64,000 bases of DNA from Bettongia penicillata ogilbyi. Taxonomy: Eukaryota > Chordata > Mammalia > Diprotodontia > Potoroidae. Positions 43,041-53,039 of the stretch are shown here, in pieces; positions within the stretch are counted from its first letter, which is position 1, and every line of letters starts with the position of its first letter. Below the pieces are notes generated by a model. That model saw only the letters and a program-made list of their open reading frames with translations. It ran no database searches and was not told the origin of the DNA. Location: contig JAJHZJ010000578.1 in the NCBI GenBank assembly GCA_023548195.1, positions 336,867 to 400,866 on the forward strand, given 5' to 3'. The position numbers and the translations under genes were made by a program.

Positions 43041-44215
43041 TATTTAATGAATAGAAAGGTGACATGGTCAGAGCTGGGAAGATTGATTTGACAACTGAAT
43101 GGAAGATGGATTGCAGTAGGGAAAGACTTGAGTCAGGAGGATGAACCAGCAGGCTACTGCAATAGTCCAGGAGTGAAGAGAAAAAGGCCTGAACCAGGGG
43201 GGTACCAGTATCAGAGAAGAGAAGGCATACACAAGAGATTATACAAAGGTAAAAAGTGACAAAATTTGGCAACACATTGGATTTGGCAATAGATTGAATT
43301 TAGGGAGATAAGAGAGAATAGGAATTTAGTGGTGACACACTAGGTGTCATATTGGTAGACTGGGAGGATGGCGATATTTTCTATAGTAATGGAGGAGTTG
43401 GGAAGAGGGGAGGATTTGGGAGTAAAAAATAATGAATTTAGGTTTGTGCAGGTTGAATTGAAGATATCTCTGACATATCTACTTAGAAGTGACCATAAAT
43501 AGTGAAACAAGATTGTAGGTCAAGAGAGGTTAGGACTGAATAAACAGACCTGAGAATCATCAGTGTGGAGATCATAACTGAATCTGTGGCAGGTGATTAG
43601 ACCACCAAGTGAAATAGTATAGAAAGAGTAGAGAACAGGGCTTAAGACAGAGCTCTATGGGATATCCACTTAGTAGATATGATCTTGATGAAGACCAAGC
43701 AAAGAAGGCTGAGTAGAAGTGGTCAGACCTGTAGGAAGAGAACCAGGAGAGGTCAGCATCATGAAAAACTAGAGAGAGGAGAATATCAGGATGATGAGGG
43801 TGATTGACAGTTTAAAAGCTGCAGAAATGTCATAAAGGATGAGGACTGGAAAAAGGCCGTAAGATTTGGCATTTAAAAGATCACTGATAACCTTGAAGAG
43901 AGTAATTTAAGTAGGATGATGATGGAAACTGCAGAGTTAGGAATGAGAAGAAAGAATGTGGAGGCATCCGTTGTAGAATGCCTCCTCAAGGAATTTAGTC
44001 ACAGAAAGGAGAGAGACATGGGAGAAATAGGTAATAGGGACAGGTGAATCAAGTAAGGGATTTTGAGTATGGGAAATACTAGGGCAAGTCTGTAGGCAGT
44101 AGGGAAGCAAACAGTAGACAGAGAAATATTGAAGATAAGTAAGAGAATATGGATGATACAGGGACATTTTCTGGAAAATATAATGGAATGGGATCACTTG
44201 TATATATAGAAGGTA
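43009..44215 (-). pseudogene. L2 ORF2 remnant
   Basis: L2 ORF2 encodes endonuclease and reverse transcriptase. Only broken frames are left: 43275-43009 shows SSLLDYCSSLLVHPPDSSLSLLQS, the C-terminal region, and 44197-43937 shows SHVSLLSVTKFLEEAFYNG, from the N-terminal side of the reverse transcriptase. Stops and indels throughout. Confidence 0.7.
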
Positions 44216-44415
44216 AGGACCTCTTTATAAGAGACAAGAATGAAGAAGAAAACAGTGGCAGAAGGCAACTGGGTGATGTGAGGTAGGAGGAGAGAAAAGG
44301 GTGCTCCCAATAAACGGTCTCAATGTTTTCAGTGAAATATGAGATAACTTTTTTCAGTTGAGAGAGTAGGAGGATAGAGAACTATAGATAGTATGAGGAG
44401 GAATGTGAAGAGTTA

Positions 44416-44835
44416 AATTTTTATGTATGACTATAACAGAATGCTGTAATAAGGAGAAATAATTCAGGCTGACTCACCAAGTTTCAAAAACGAAAAAAGA
44501 GGCCACAGAGTGACTGATAAACTGCAGGACTGTTTGTATAGAAGACCTCCGGATGGTCTCAAAAATAGAATGTCTTCAGGATAAGAAGGATCTACGTCAA
44601 TATCATGTCAACTGGGGAACAACGTTCGGCAAAGAAAAGGTGCAAGAATTGTTTGATCAAGGAAATAAAAATTGGGACAACATAGAAGAAGTTTTATAGT
44701 CTCTTGCAGAGTTACCCTGCAAGCATGTGTTCAGCTCACATGTAAGCATTCTACTTAGTGCATAGGACAATCAATAAACTTCTCATTAACTTGAGATAAC
44801 TTTTGCCTCTTGATTTTATGACCTTACAAATGAAA
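44416..44835. mobile_element. Unclassified insertion in L2, possibly an LTR
   Basis: This segment does not fit the surrounding L2. It has AATAAA in gacaatcaataaacttctc (about 44770) followed by a pyrimidine-richer end (tgcctcttgattttatg), as an LTR R/U5 might. No certain TG...CA boundary or TSD could be fixed. A retrocopy is the alternative. Confidence 0.35.
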
Positions 44836-45173
44836 AGCTGCTGTGGTAAGTGGGATAGTCAGGTGGGGAGTGCAAAAGGATTGCTTGTTACCATCGGGGC
44901 CCAGTTTGAGATTCATTAACATAAATTTGTAGTGGAGCCAGTCAGCACACTTTTGTGATGTCCTCCAGCTCTGTTCAGCAGTAGATGAGTAGGAGCCAAG
45001 GCAGGGGATGGTGGAAGTAATCCAAGGTTGAGGATTAGCAGAGCAAGATCTGGGTAAGGATAAGGGTGCAAGAGAATCTCAAGAAGAGGACATTATAGAG
45101 ATGAACCGACTCACAGAAAAAAGATGGGAAGGGGAAGAAAATGTATCCAGAGCAGGGGTGATAGTCTGGGAAA

Positions 45174-45185
45174 GAAGTGAGGGAT
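45174..45185. repeat. Left target-site duplication of the half-L1
   Basis: gaagtgagggat, identical to 48034-48045. The L2 host sequence is continuous if the element and one copy are removed. Confidence 0.9.
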
Positions 45186-45874
45186 GGGGGGTGGAGCCAA
45201 GATGGTGGAGTAGAAGGACTCATGTATGCTAGCTCTGAAACCACAGCCCATATATTTCCTGCAAGAACTGCCCACAAATTCTGAAGCACTGCAAGGAGCG
45301 CAGAAACACAGTGGAAAAGATTTCCGTTCCAGTGAGCCCTGAAGAGCTCTCCCCAGGGGTCCGTTGTCCTCCGGACAGCAGAGTCCACCCCTGTGCTGCC
45401 CTGGCCGGGTGGCCCCACAGCAGCAGATCCGAGCAGGCTTCAGGGACGGAACCTCCAGTGGCCGGGAAGGTTCCTCCGCCCACAGACGCTGCAGGTCAGT
45501 GAGAGAGACGTCTGGGCTGGCCAAGGGGGAGTGGGGTGTCTCCATGACTTGGGCCCCCTTGGGAGGCAGTGGCAGAAGGAGTAGCAGAGGCAGTGGCAGA
45601 GGCAGCGGCAGAGGTGGCAGCAGCGGCCTGGGATGCCCCAAGCAGCAGGCAGAAGTTCAGGGCCATTACCAAAGGTCTCTGCATAAAGCCCCTGAGGGAA
45701 CTGAGCCGGGGAGGCGGCCTTGCCCCCACCCGAGCACCAGAACTTAAGATCACATTGAATAGCAGCCGCACCTGCCAGGGAAAGCCCATTTGAATCTCAG
45801 ACCCCAAGCACTAGGTGGGCAGATCTAGGCAGGCCTGGACAGGAATCTCAGAAGTCAAGTAACTGGCTGGGAAA
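45186..45874 (+). promoter_or_regulatory. 5' UTR/internal promoter region of the half-L1
   Basis: The most GC-rich stretch in the window. It starts ggggggtggagccaagatggtgg and includes a hexamer-like ggcagn array at about 45565-45627. L1-group elements are transcribed from an internal promoter in the 5' UTR; activity here is inferred. The frames of 127 to 176 codons found on both strands are by-products of the GC-rich composition. Confidence 0.7.
45197..45205 (+). promoter_or_regulatory. YY1-like motif at half-L1 5' end
   Basis: CCAAGATGG 11 bases from the element start, in the orientation seen in human L1. Confidence 0.65.
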
Positions 45875-46968
45875 ATGCCCAGAAAAGGAAGCAAAATAAG
45901 ACCATAGAGAGCTACTTTGAGGGGGTACAGATGTTCCCACCTTTCAATTCTGATGATGAGGAACTATTCTTACTATCAGGGAAAGACGAGGAGGTCGGGG
46001 CCTCTGTATCCCAGACATCCCAGGTGGATGTCTGGTGGGCTCAGGCCATGGAAGCCTGAAAAAGAATTTTGAAAAGTAAGTTAGACAGGTGGAGGAAAAA
46101 CTGGGAAGAGAAATGAGAGAGATGCAAGAAAAGCATGAAAAACGGGTCAATACCTTGGTAAAGGAGACCCAAAAAAATGCTGAAGAAAATAACACCTTGA
46201 AAAATAGACTAACTCAATTGGCAAAAGAGGTTCAAAAAGCCAATGAGGAGAAGAATGCTTTCAAAAGCAGAATTAGTCAAATGGAAAAAGAGGTTCAAAA
46301 GCTCACTGAAGAGAATAGTTCTCTCAAAATTAGAATGGAACAGATGGAGTCTAATGACTTTCTGAGAAACCAAGAAATCAGAAAACAAAACCAAAAGAAT
46401 GAAAAAATGGAAGATGATATGAAATATTCATTGGAAAATCAACTGACCTGGAAAATAGATCCAGGAAAGACAATTTAAAAATTATGGGACTACCTGAAAG
46501 TCATGATCAAAAAAAGAGCCTAGACATCATCTTCCATGAAATTATCGAGGAAAACTGACCTAATATTCTAGAACCAGAGGGCAAAGTAAGTATTGAAAGA
46601 ATCTATCAATCACCGCCTGAAAGAGATCCAAAAAGAGAAACTCCTAGGAACATTCTGGCCAAATTCCAGAATTCCCAGGTCAAGGAGAAAATACTGCAAG
46701 CAGCTAGAAAGAAACAATTCCAGTACTGTGGAAATACAATCAGGATAACCCAAGATCTAGCAGCTTCTACATTAAGGGATCGAAGGGCATGGAATAGGAC
46801 ATTCCAGAAGTCAAACCAGGACTAAAACCAAAAATCACCTACCCAGCAAAACTGAGCATAATACTTCAGGGGAAAATATGGTCTTTCAATGAAACACAGG
46901 ACTTTCAAGCATTCTTGATGAAAAGACCAGAGCTGAAAAGAAAATTTGACTTTCAAACACAAGAATGA
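45875..46968 (+). pseudogene. ORF1 of the half-L1, broken
   Basis: ORF1p is the nucleic-acid chaperone that coats L1 RNA as a trimer. The likely start is the ATG at 45875 (MPRKGSK), stopped by TAG at 45905. The frame continues elsewhere (FNSDDEELF), has a TAA at 46078-46080, then an open coiled-coil stretch to 46478 made of three 21-residue repeats (EVQKxxEExx type). The RNA-binding half follows in changing frames: PERDPKRETPRNILAKFQ, VKEKILQAARKK, RAWN and finally ITYPAKLS..LMKRPELK with the stop TGA at 46966. The length of about 360 codons matches L1 ORF1. At least two stops and two frameshifts make it non-functional. Confidence 0.85.
46140..46345 (+). repeat. Three 63-bp coiled-coil repeats in ORF1
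   Basis: Three successive units of 21 codons (three heptads each) begin with ETQKNAEEN, EVQKANEEK and EVQKLTEEN. The periodicity at the DNA level points to internal duplication of the coiled-coil segment. Confidence 0.75.
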
Positions 46969-47101
46969 GAAGAAGCATGAAAAAGTAAACTGCAAAGAGA
47001 AGTCATAAGGGACTTACCAAAGGTGAACTGTTTACATTCCTACATGGAAAGACAATATTTGTAACTCTTAAAACTTTTCAGTATCTGGGTAGTTGGTGGG
47101 A

Positions 47102-47150
<49 letters not shown>

Positions 47151-48020
47151 CATGCATGCATGCACACATACATAGACACATGCATGCACACACAGAGACA
47201 GAGAGCACAGAGTGAATTGAATAGGATGGGATCATATCTTAAAAGAAATTAAGGTAAATGGTGAGAGAGAAATGCAGTGGGAGGAAAGAGGGTGAAATGG
47301 AATGGGGTAAATTATCTCTCATTCAAGAGACAAGCAGGAGACTTTTTAGTGGAGGGAAAAAGAGGAGAGCTGAGAAAAAAACAAGACGTTTACCCTCATC
47401 ACATTCGACTAAAGAAAGGAATAAAATGCACACTCATTTTGGTATGAAAACCTATCATACAATACAGGAAAGTGGGGGAGAAGGAGATAAGCAGGGTGGG
47501 GGGGATGATGGAAGGGAGGGCAATGGGAGAAGGGAGCAATTTGAAGTCAACATTCAGGGAGGGACAGGATCAAAAGACACAATAGAAACAATGGGGGGCA
47601 GGATAGGATGGAGGGAAATACAGTTAGTCTTACACAACACAACTGTTATCGAAGTCATTTGCAAACTACACAGATATGGCCTATATTGAATTGCCTCCCT
47701 TCCCAAAGGGAATGGGTGGGAGGGAGGGATGGGGTGAATTTGGAACTCAAAGTTTTAGGAACAACTGTTGAGTATTGTTCTTGCTACTAGGAAATAAGAA
47801 ATACAGTTAATGGGGAATAGAAAGTCATCTGGCCCTACAGGACAAAAGAGAAGATGGGGACAAGAGAAGGGAGGGATGATAGAAGAGAGGGCAGATTGGT
47901 GATAGGGGAAATTAGATTGCTTGGTGTATTGGGGTGGGGGGAGGGGCTAAAAGGGGAAAAATTTGGAACCCAAAATTTTGTGAAAATGAATGTAAAAAGT
48001 TAAATAAGTAAATTTTTATT
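46969..48020 (+). mobile_element. 3' non-coding region of the half-L1
   Basis: About 1 kb after ORF1 with no endonuclease or reverse transcriptase. It contains aactgtttacattcctacatgg, a (CA)n array, atggggtaaattatctctc, gataggatggagggaaatac and ends ggaacccaaaattttgtgaaaatgaatg before the A-run. 47258-47689 is open for 143 codons (basic, glycine-rich) but the purine-rich composition explains it and the composite element at 14478-15140 does not keep the frame. Confidence 0.8.
47103..47147. repeat. (CA)n microsatellite
   Basis: About 21 ca units, followed by a looser catgcatgcacacata extension to about 47190. Confidence 0.95.
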
Positions 48021-48033
48021 AAAAAAAAAAGAG

Positions 48034-48045
48034 GAAGTGAGGGAT
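48034..48045. repeat. Right target-site duplication of the half-L1
   Basis: gaagtgagggat, directly after the A-rich tail (with a gag at 48031-48033). Confidence 0.9.
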
Positions 48046-48254
48046 AGAAGGATTGGAAGTAACAGTGAGGAGGAAGCACAGGATTAAGGATTGCAAGGCA
48101 AAGAGAGAGGTGGTGTGATAACCGACAATCAGGCAGGGAATTTCTAAGGTCATGAGCATAAAAGTGTTGCGTTTCTAGGTGAAGGCAAGATCAGATTTGT
48201 CATGAGAAAATACTTTTAATATTCCTAATATATAAAATACATAATAAATACAAA

Positions 48255-48440
48255 TGCATAAAATACTTTTTAAATGGTTTTTTAAAAGGAGGTTTTTAAC
48301 ATCTTTGAGTCTTCTAGCTGTTGAAATTTTGAGAAATGATAGAGAAATAATAGTTTAGGCAACCAAGTGGAGGGTAAGCTAGAGTGGGGAGAGATCAGAG
48401 GCTGAGAGACCAGCCATCAGACTGGTGCAGTAGCTCAGGG
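48255..48440. other. Unassigned DNA
   Basis: Nothing recognised. Confidence 0.3.
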
Positions 48441-48675
48441 CCTCAGGCTTTTCTCAGGCTTTCCCCTCTCCACCTTAGTCCCTTACTGTTAAGATGCCTC
48501 TCACTGTATATATTTAGTAACATTATTATTTGGATGATGTCTCTTCCACCAGAATGTGAACTCCTTTGAGGACAGTAACTGGGTTTTTTTTATTGTTGGG
48601 TTTTTTTGCCTTTCTTTTTATGTTTAGCACAGTTCTTGGCATATAGTAAGTGCTTAATAAATGACTGCTATGAGT
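48441..48675 (+). mobile_element. L2 3' end
   Basis: ccagaatgtgaactcctttgaggac, tttgcctttctttttatgtttagcacag, cttggcatatagtaagtgcttaataaatgactgc. Confidence 0.85.
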
Positions 48676-48879
48676 GACGGGCTTCCTTTTCTTCTTTTGT
48701 TGTGTGGAGTTTTTATTTTCTTAGTCCTTTTTACTCAAGTTTAATTTTATTTCTAACCCTTTCCCAATTGCTCCTTTCGGAACCAATGGCCTTCATTCTT
48801 TAGTTCTCTGTTGCATCTTCTTTCTCCAGTCCCTTCATCTTTGCTGATTTTCTGTTCCTCTCCTCATTTTAAGTACAAG

Positions 48880-49300
48880 CAGAAACAAATTATTTATGAA
48901 GGGCCCTAATTTACGATGCATTCATGATGCCTTGGAAGACACAGATAATTTATTTAATGAGTAAAGATGCAATAATTCACAGAAGATGATTTCAGTCAGA
49001 AAATTAGTTTCATTAATTTGCTGTAAACCCTCTGCCTTGATTTAGTGCACCAGGAGCGACTAATACCCAGGCATCTTTGCCTTGGCATTTCTGTTCATCA
49101 TGCCTGAATCAGGTTGCAGGTGCTGCTTCCTCACCATCAGAAACGTGCCTGCCTGGCGCAGATCTACCTGCCTGTACCATCATCGATAACTCAGAACCCA
49201 AAAGCTCATATGTGTTCCCCATGACAATTTCTTTTCATCTTCCTTTTCAGGCATTAGTCCACTAGTTAGAGGAACGAGCAAATAAAATTTGGGCCAGTTT
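48880..49300. other. Repeat-free block, candidate conserved non-coding element or terminal exon
   Basis: No visible transposon. AT-core motifs (aatttatttaatgag, agtttcattaatttgctg) cluster at 48940-49025. A strong splice-acceptor-like site (tttcttttcatcttccttttcag, AG at 49249-49250) is followed after 30 nt by AATAAA at 49281-49286. Either feature could be chance. Confidence 0.25.
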
Positions 49301-50075
49301 GTACATTTATACTGTGACATGGCAGTCATTACACACACACACAAGATTATAATGTCTCCTTGACAACCACTGGGGTAGCATGGGCAAATTCCTACCTGTT
49401 CACAGTCTCCAGGCAGGGGGGAATCTGGTTTGAGAAAATTAACAGGAACAGAAAATGCCTTGCTGCCATAAATACTTGGGCTGAGAAGTTCAGACCAGTT
49501 CTGTAAATTGCTACTTTTAAAGTAGGCAGAAATGTGAGTGTACATTTTTCTACCTGAGATCAGTACTACAAACTGGGCTGCACCAAGGTGGGCTCTCAGT
49601 TGATGGAGGAGGAGGGAAAAGAGAAGATAGGTGCAGGAAAGGAGGTCACATCAGTCTTCCTTCTGATAGCTTTTTATTCAAACTATTCTTGCTGTTGAGG
49701 TACTAAGCTCTGATGTTTCTTTACTGATGAAGGATTGTAAGTGCTATCCAATCCAGCTACAAAGCTCCAGGTGTCCCTCCCTGTTAAAAGAAAGCAAAAG
49801 AACATTTTCCTTAATGACCAGTTCCTCCCAGGAACCTTCCTTAACTCCAATGGAAAGCGTGTTAGACTTGGGTTCAAAGCTCACCTCTGTCATTTTCACT
49901 ATCTGTTTAGCCTCCTGAGGTTCTTTCCAGCTCTACCTTTCTCATTTTATGATCAATGAACTAATGTGACCTTATGCTGTATTTTAAAGGAAGCATGTTA
50001 TTAATTAAGATCTAGGGATTTAAGCCCCTTTGTGGTCTGCCATAGTCAGAACACATCTGTATTATTATGTTCAGT
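49301..50075. other. Unassigned DNA
   Basis: Short ca run near 49332-49343; otherwise nothing recognised. Frames at 49180-49545 (minus) and 49683-49959 show no domain. Confidence 0.3.
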
Positions 50076-50165
50076 GTTGAGTCCAATATGTTAGAAAGGA
50101 TACTGATTAGCTGGAGAGTGTCCAGAGGAGGGTAAACAGGATGACAAAGGGTGTCAGGATCATCA
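50076..50165 (+). mobile_element. CR1/L3 fragment, left piece
   Basis: ccaatatgttagaaaggatactgattagctggagagtgtccagaggagggtaaacaggatgac. The right piece follows at 50613. Confidence 0.7.
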
Positions 50166-50275
50166 ATCAACAGGCATTTGTCAACGTGCCTAGGATGACA
50201 TCATGTGCCAGGTACTTTGCCAGGTCCCATGGATACAAAGAAAAAACTGAAACCATCCCTGCTTCATGGGCAGCT
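50160..50275 (-). mobile_element. L2 3' end nested in CR1
   Basis: caacaggcatttgtcaacgtgcc, catgtgccaggtactttgcc, gatacaaagaaaaaactgaaacc. Confidence 0.65.
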
Positions 50276-50515
50276 TGGAAGTGCAGTGGGGAGAGAGTTG
50301 GATCTGGAATCAGAAAGACTAGAATTTGAATCTTTCCTCAGATACATTGTGTGACCCTGAGCAAGTCACCCAGTTTCTCTCAGACTCAGTTTCCTCATCT
50401 GTAAAGTGGAAATAATAATAGTTCCTAACTCAAAGGGTTGTTGTGAAAATCAACTGAGATAAAAGATGTAGTTTGTCAACTTTAAAGTATGATGTAAGTG
50501 CTAGTTGCTGCTGGT
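50276..50515 (+). mobile_element. MIR-type SINE nested in CR1
   Basis: gagagttggatctggaatcag, cattgtgtgaccctgagcaagtc, ctcagtttcctcatctgtaaagtgg, aagggttgttgtgaaaatcaac, tatgatgtaagtgctagttg. Confidence 0.85.
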
Positions 50516-50612
50516 GCTATTACTACTGCTACTGTTACTACTTCTATCGCTGTTACTAGCACTATTAGTACTACTGCTTGTACTGCTACTATTACTACTA
50601 CTACTATAATTG
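50503..50612. repeat. Imperfect triplet repeat (CTA/CTG)
   Basis: About 110 bp of three-base periodic text (gctactgttactacttctatcgctg type) grown from the 3' end of the MIR copy. On the minus strand one frame reads as a serine/asparagine run, an artefact of the period. Confidence 0.85.
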
Positions 50613-50965
50613 TTGGGTGCTATACTAGAATCTGCTGAAGGAAGTGAAATGTTTAGCCTGGAGAATAAAAGATTTAGTGAGGGAACAGGATATCTCCAAG
50701 TATTTGAAGGACTACCACCTAGAAGAGATAATGGACCTGACTTTGGGGGACAGAACAGATCACAATGAGTAGAAGTTACAAAGAAGCACATTTGGGTTTG
50801 ATATAAAAAACCACTGGCTGACAAAGGAGCACTGTGAAAAAGTAGAATTGGTTGCCAGAGATGGTAATGATTTTCCCAACAATGGAAAATTTCAGGTAAC
50901 CACTTTCCAAGTATGTTGTAGAAGGCTGGACAAAATGGCCTCGAAAGTTGTTTCTGATCCTGAAA
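50613..50965 (+). mobile_element. CR1/L3 fragment, right piece
   Basis: gaagtgaaatgtttagcctggagaataaaag, caagtatttgaaggactaccacc, gaagttacaaagaagcacatttggg, gaagaattggttgcc-like text, ggctggacaaaatggcctc. Confidence 0.75.
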
Positions 50966-51074
50966 TTCTGCGACTGCTCTTTCTCTTTTCCAAACTCCAT
51001 TATTATTTGTACCACACTAATTGGCATTTGATTATAGGCATTTTCTGTTTCATTGTCTTATCTCCCCAAGAATA

Positions 51075-51250
51075 TTGTGGGATCATATATTTAGAGCTAG
51101 AAGGGACCTCAGAGGCTGTAATCCAATCTTCTCTTTTTTTCATCAGAGGCAACTGAGCCCCAGAGATACCAGGTGACTTTCCCAAGATCATAAAGGTAGA
51201 TCAAAGATAGACTTTGAACCCAGGACCTCTTTTTTTCAAATATAACCCTT
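51075..51250 (-). mobile_element. MIR-superfamily SINE (gctagaagggac variant)
   Basis: gggatcatatatttagagctagaagggacctcagagg, gcaactgagccccagagatacc, actttgaacccaggacctc. Confidence 0.7.
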
Positions 51251-51464
51251 TATCCAGGAAATCATAAATTTTGATTTTTTACCTCACTACCCCATCCTAC
51301 AACATACATATATCCCAACACACATTTATATAGCACCTGGCTTAATGTACAAATCTATTCATACCATAAATACTTGCTGCTTAAATAACATTTAACTAAA
51401 CTTTGATTTTTTATGCCACTCAGACTTCACCATGGTAAGGTACTTCACAGGCTTCACATCTCCA

Positions 51465-51568
51465 TTGATGTGGTCTAATAATAATAGCCCTTACCTTACA
51501 GAGTTATTGTATCAAATGAGACAATATTGCAAAAGTGCTTTGCAAACCTTAAAGTCCTATGCTACTTG
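51465..51568 (+). mobile_element. MIR-type SINE, 3' part
   Basis: ataatagcccttaccttacagagttattgtatcaaatgagac, aaagtgctttgcaaaccttaaag. Confidence 0.65.
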
Positions 51569-51579
51569 CTGGTTTTTGT

Positions 51580-52590
51580 TAAGTTTAATAGTATTTTCCC
51601 AATTACATGTCAAGGAAATTTTTAGCATTCATTTTTACAAGAACTTGAGTTCCAAATTTCTCTCCCTCCCTCCCCTTTCCTCTTCTGAAAATGGTAGGCA
51701 GATTGACATAATTTATACAAGTACTATCATGTAAAAAATACTTCCATATTAGTCACTGTTATGAAAGAAGAAACAGATCAAAAGGAAAAAAAAAGCTCAA
51801 GAAAGAATAAAGTGAAAATATTATATTTCAATCTGCATTCAGAGTCCATCAGTTCTTTATCTATATATGAATAGATTTTCCTTTGTGAGTCCTTTGTACT
51901 TGTCTTGGATCATGGTGTCACTGAGAAGAGGTGAGTTGTTCACAGTTGGTCACCCCACAATGTTGTTGATACTATGTATAATGTTTTCCTGTTTCTGCTT
52001 ATTTCACTTTGCATCAGTTCATACAAGTCTTTCCAGGATTTTCTGAAATCTGCCCGTCCATCATTTCATATTGCATAATAGTATTCTATTACATTCATAT
52101 ACCACTCCCAGCCACTGGGAGTTCAGCCACTCCCCAATGGATGAGCATCCCCTCAATTTCCAATATTTTGCTACCATGAAACAGGCTGCTAAAACTATTT
52201 TTGCATGTGCAGGTCTTTTTCCATTTTCTATGATCTCTTTGGGAAATAGACCTAGTATTGGTATTACTGAATCAAAGTGTATGCATAGTTTGGTTGCCCT
52301 ATGACATAGTTTCAAATTGTTCCCCAGAATGATTGGACCAACAGTGCATAAGTATTCCAGTTTTCCCACATCCTCTCCAACATTTATCATTTTTCCATTT
52401 TTGTCATAATATCCAATCTTATGGATGTGAGTTCTTCCTCAGAGTTGTTTTAATTTGCATTTTTCTAATCAGAAGTGATTTAAAACGCTTCTTCATATGC
52501 CTAAAGATAGCTTTGATTGCTTTACCTGAAAACTACCTATTCTCATCCTTTGACCATTTATCAATTGGGAAATGTCTTAATACTAACTAT
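51580..52590 (-). mobile_element. L1 3' portion (ORF2 end and 3' UTR)
   Basis: A 5'-truncated L1 with its 3' end at the low coordinate: attttcccaattacatgtcaagg and gagttccaaatttctctccctccc are the 3' UTR, tttccaggattttctgaaatctgcc and the ORF2 remnant follow. It is of the same 3' UTR type as the composite at 13373. Confidence 0.85.
52000..52590 (-). pseudogene. L1 ORF2 C-terminal remnant
   Basis: The 109-codon frame 52390-52061 holds the cysteine-rich end of ORF2p: LGLFPKEIIENGKRP, AAC..VAKYWKLRGCSSIG and EWLNSQW. The reverse transcriptase lies upstream in a full L1 and is not present. The frame opens in the middle of the protein and has no start or promoter, so it is not a host gene. Confidence 0.85.
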
Positions 52591-52599
52591 TTTCAATGT

Positions 52600-52985
52600 G
52601 AAATAGGATTAGAAATCATCTAACTCAATTTCCCACACAACACGAGTCCTTTATAGTATCCCTCATCATTTATCCTCTGCTTGAATATTTCCTGTGACAG
52701 GGAACTCACTAACTTCTAAGACAACCACTGGTCCTAATTCTATACTTTGAAGTAAAAAAACATACGTGAAATCCAAAATCAATGACAAATTCACCATTGA
52801 ATACTTCAAAATAAGTCTCATATTCCTCTTAAATCTCCTCCTCTTCTTCAGGCTAAAAATCCCCAGCTCTTTCAATTGCTTCCCCACTCCCATGAGAAGT
52901 TTCCAGGGCCTTAGAATTCCTTGACAAGGGTTTCTGTCTTAGATGTTATACCTGGACCTGAACACAATACTCCAAGAAGATGAAT
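52600..52985 (-). mobile_element. CR1/L3 fragment
   Basis: Reversed CR1: tcctctgcttgaatatttcctgtgacagggaactcac, cctcttcttcaggctaaaaatccccagctctttcaattgc, gacctgaacacaatactccaag. Confidence 0.8.
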
Positions 52986-53039
52986 TCCATAGGTAGAAGG
53001 GTAAAGCTGAGTGGGCACTTGAAGTTGGACATTGTAACA

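Larger units (their letters stand above)
45186..48033 (+). mobile_element. Half-L1 (HAL1-type), complete ORF1-only retrotransposon
   Basis: About 2.85 kb, flanked by perfect 12-bp repeats gaagtgagggat (45174-45185 and 48034-48045) and ending in an A-run at 48021-48030. In order: 5' UTR (45186-45874), ORF1 remnant (45875-46968), non-coding 3' region with a (CA)n array (46969-48020), poly(A). ORF2 is wholly absent, not just truncated. HAL1 elements of this design are known in placentals and marsupials and depend on L1 proteins in trans. The 5' end is intact. Confidence 0.88.
42165..48250 (-). mobile_element. Long L2 copy with four later insertions
   Basis: Minus-strand L2 from its 3' end (cagtcagtcaataaattcag ... 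gcctgctctcaaggagctcacag-like text, 42180-42320) through ORF2 remnants to its 5' part beyond 48034. Recognised pieces: gagggtgattgacag...gctgcagaaatgtc (43795), ctatgggatatccacttag (43660), ggaagcaaacagtagacag (44103). Net L2 length exceeds 2.5 kb. Inserted into it are an RTE-type SINE (42583-42800), an L1 3' tail (42926-43040), an unclassified segment (about 44416-44835) and a half-L1 (45186-48033). Confidence 0.75.

Noticed and set aside
45111..45807. Open frames of up to 176 codons on both strands in a GC-rich stretch
   Set aside because: They lie in the 5' UTR of the half-L1, overlap each other in several frames and have only low-complexity serine/glycine/proline/leucine content. GC-rich composition explains them.
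52061..52390. 109-codon minus-strand frame with conserved-looking residues
   Set aside because: It is a real coding remnant, but of L1 ORF2, not a host gene. Recorded as a pseudogene fragment.
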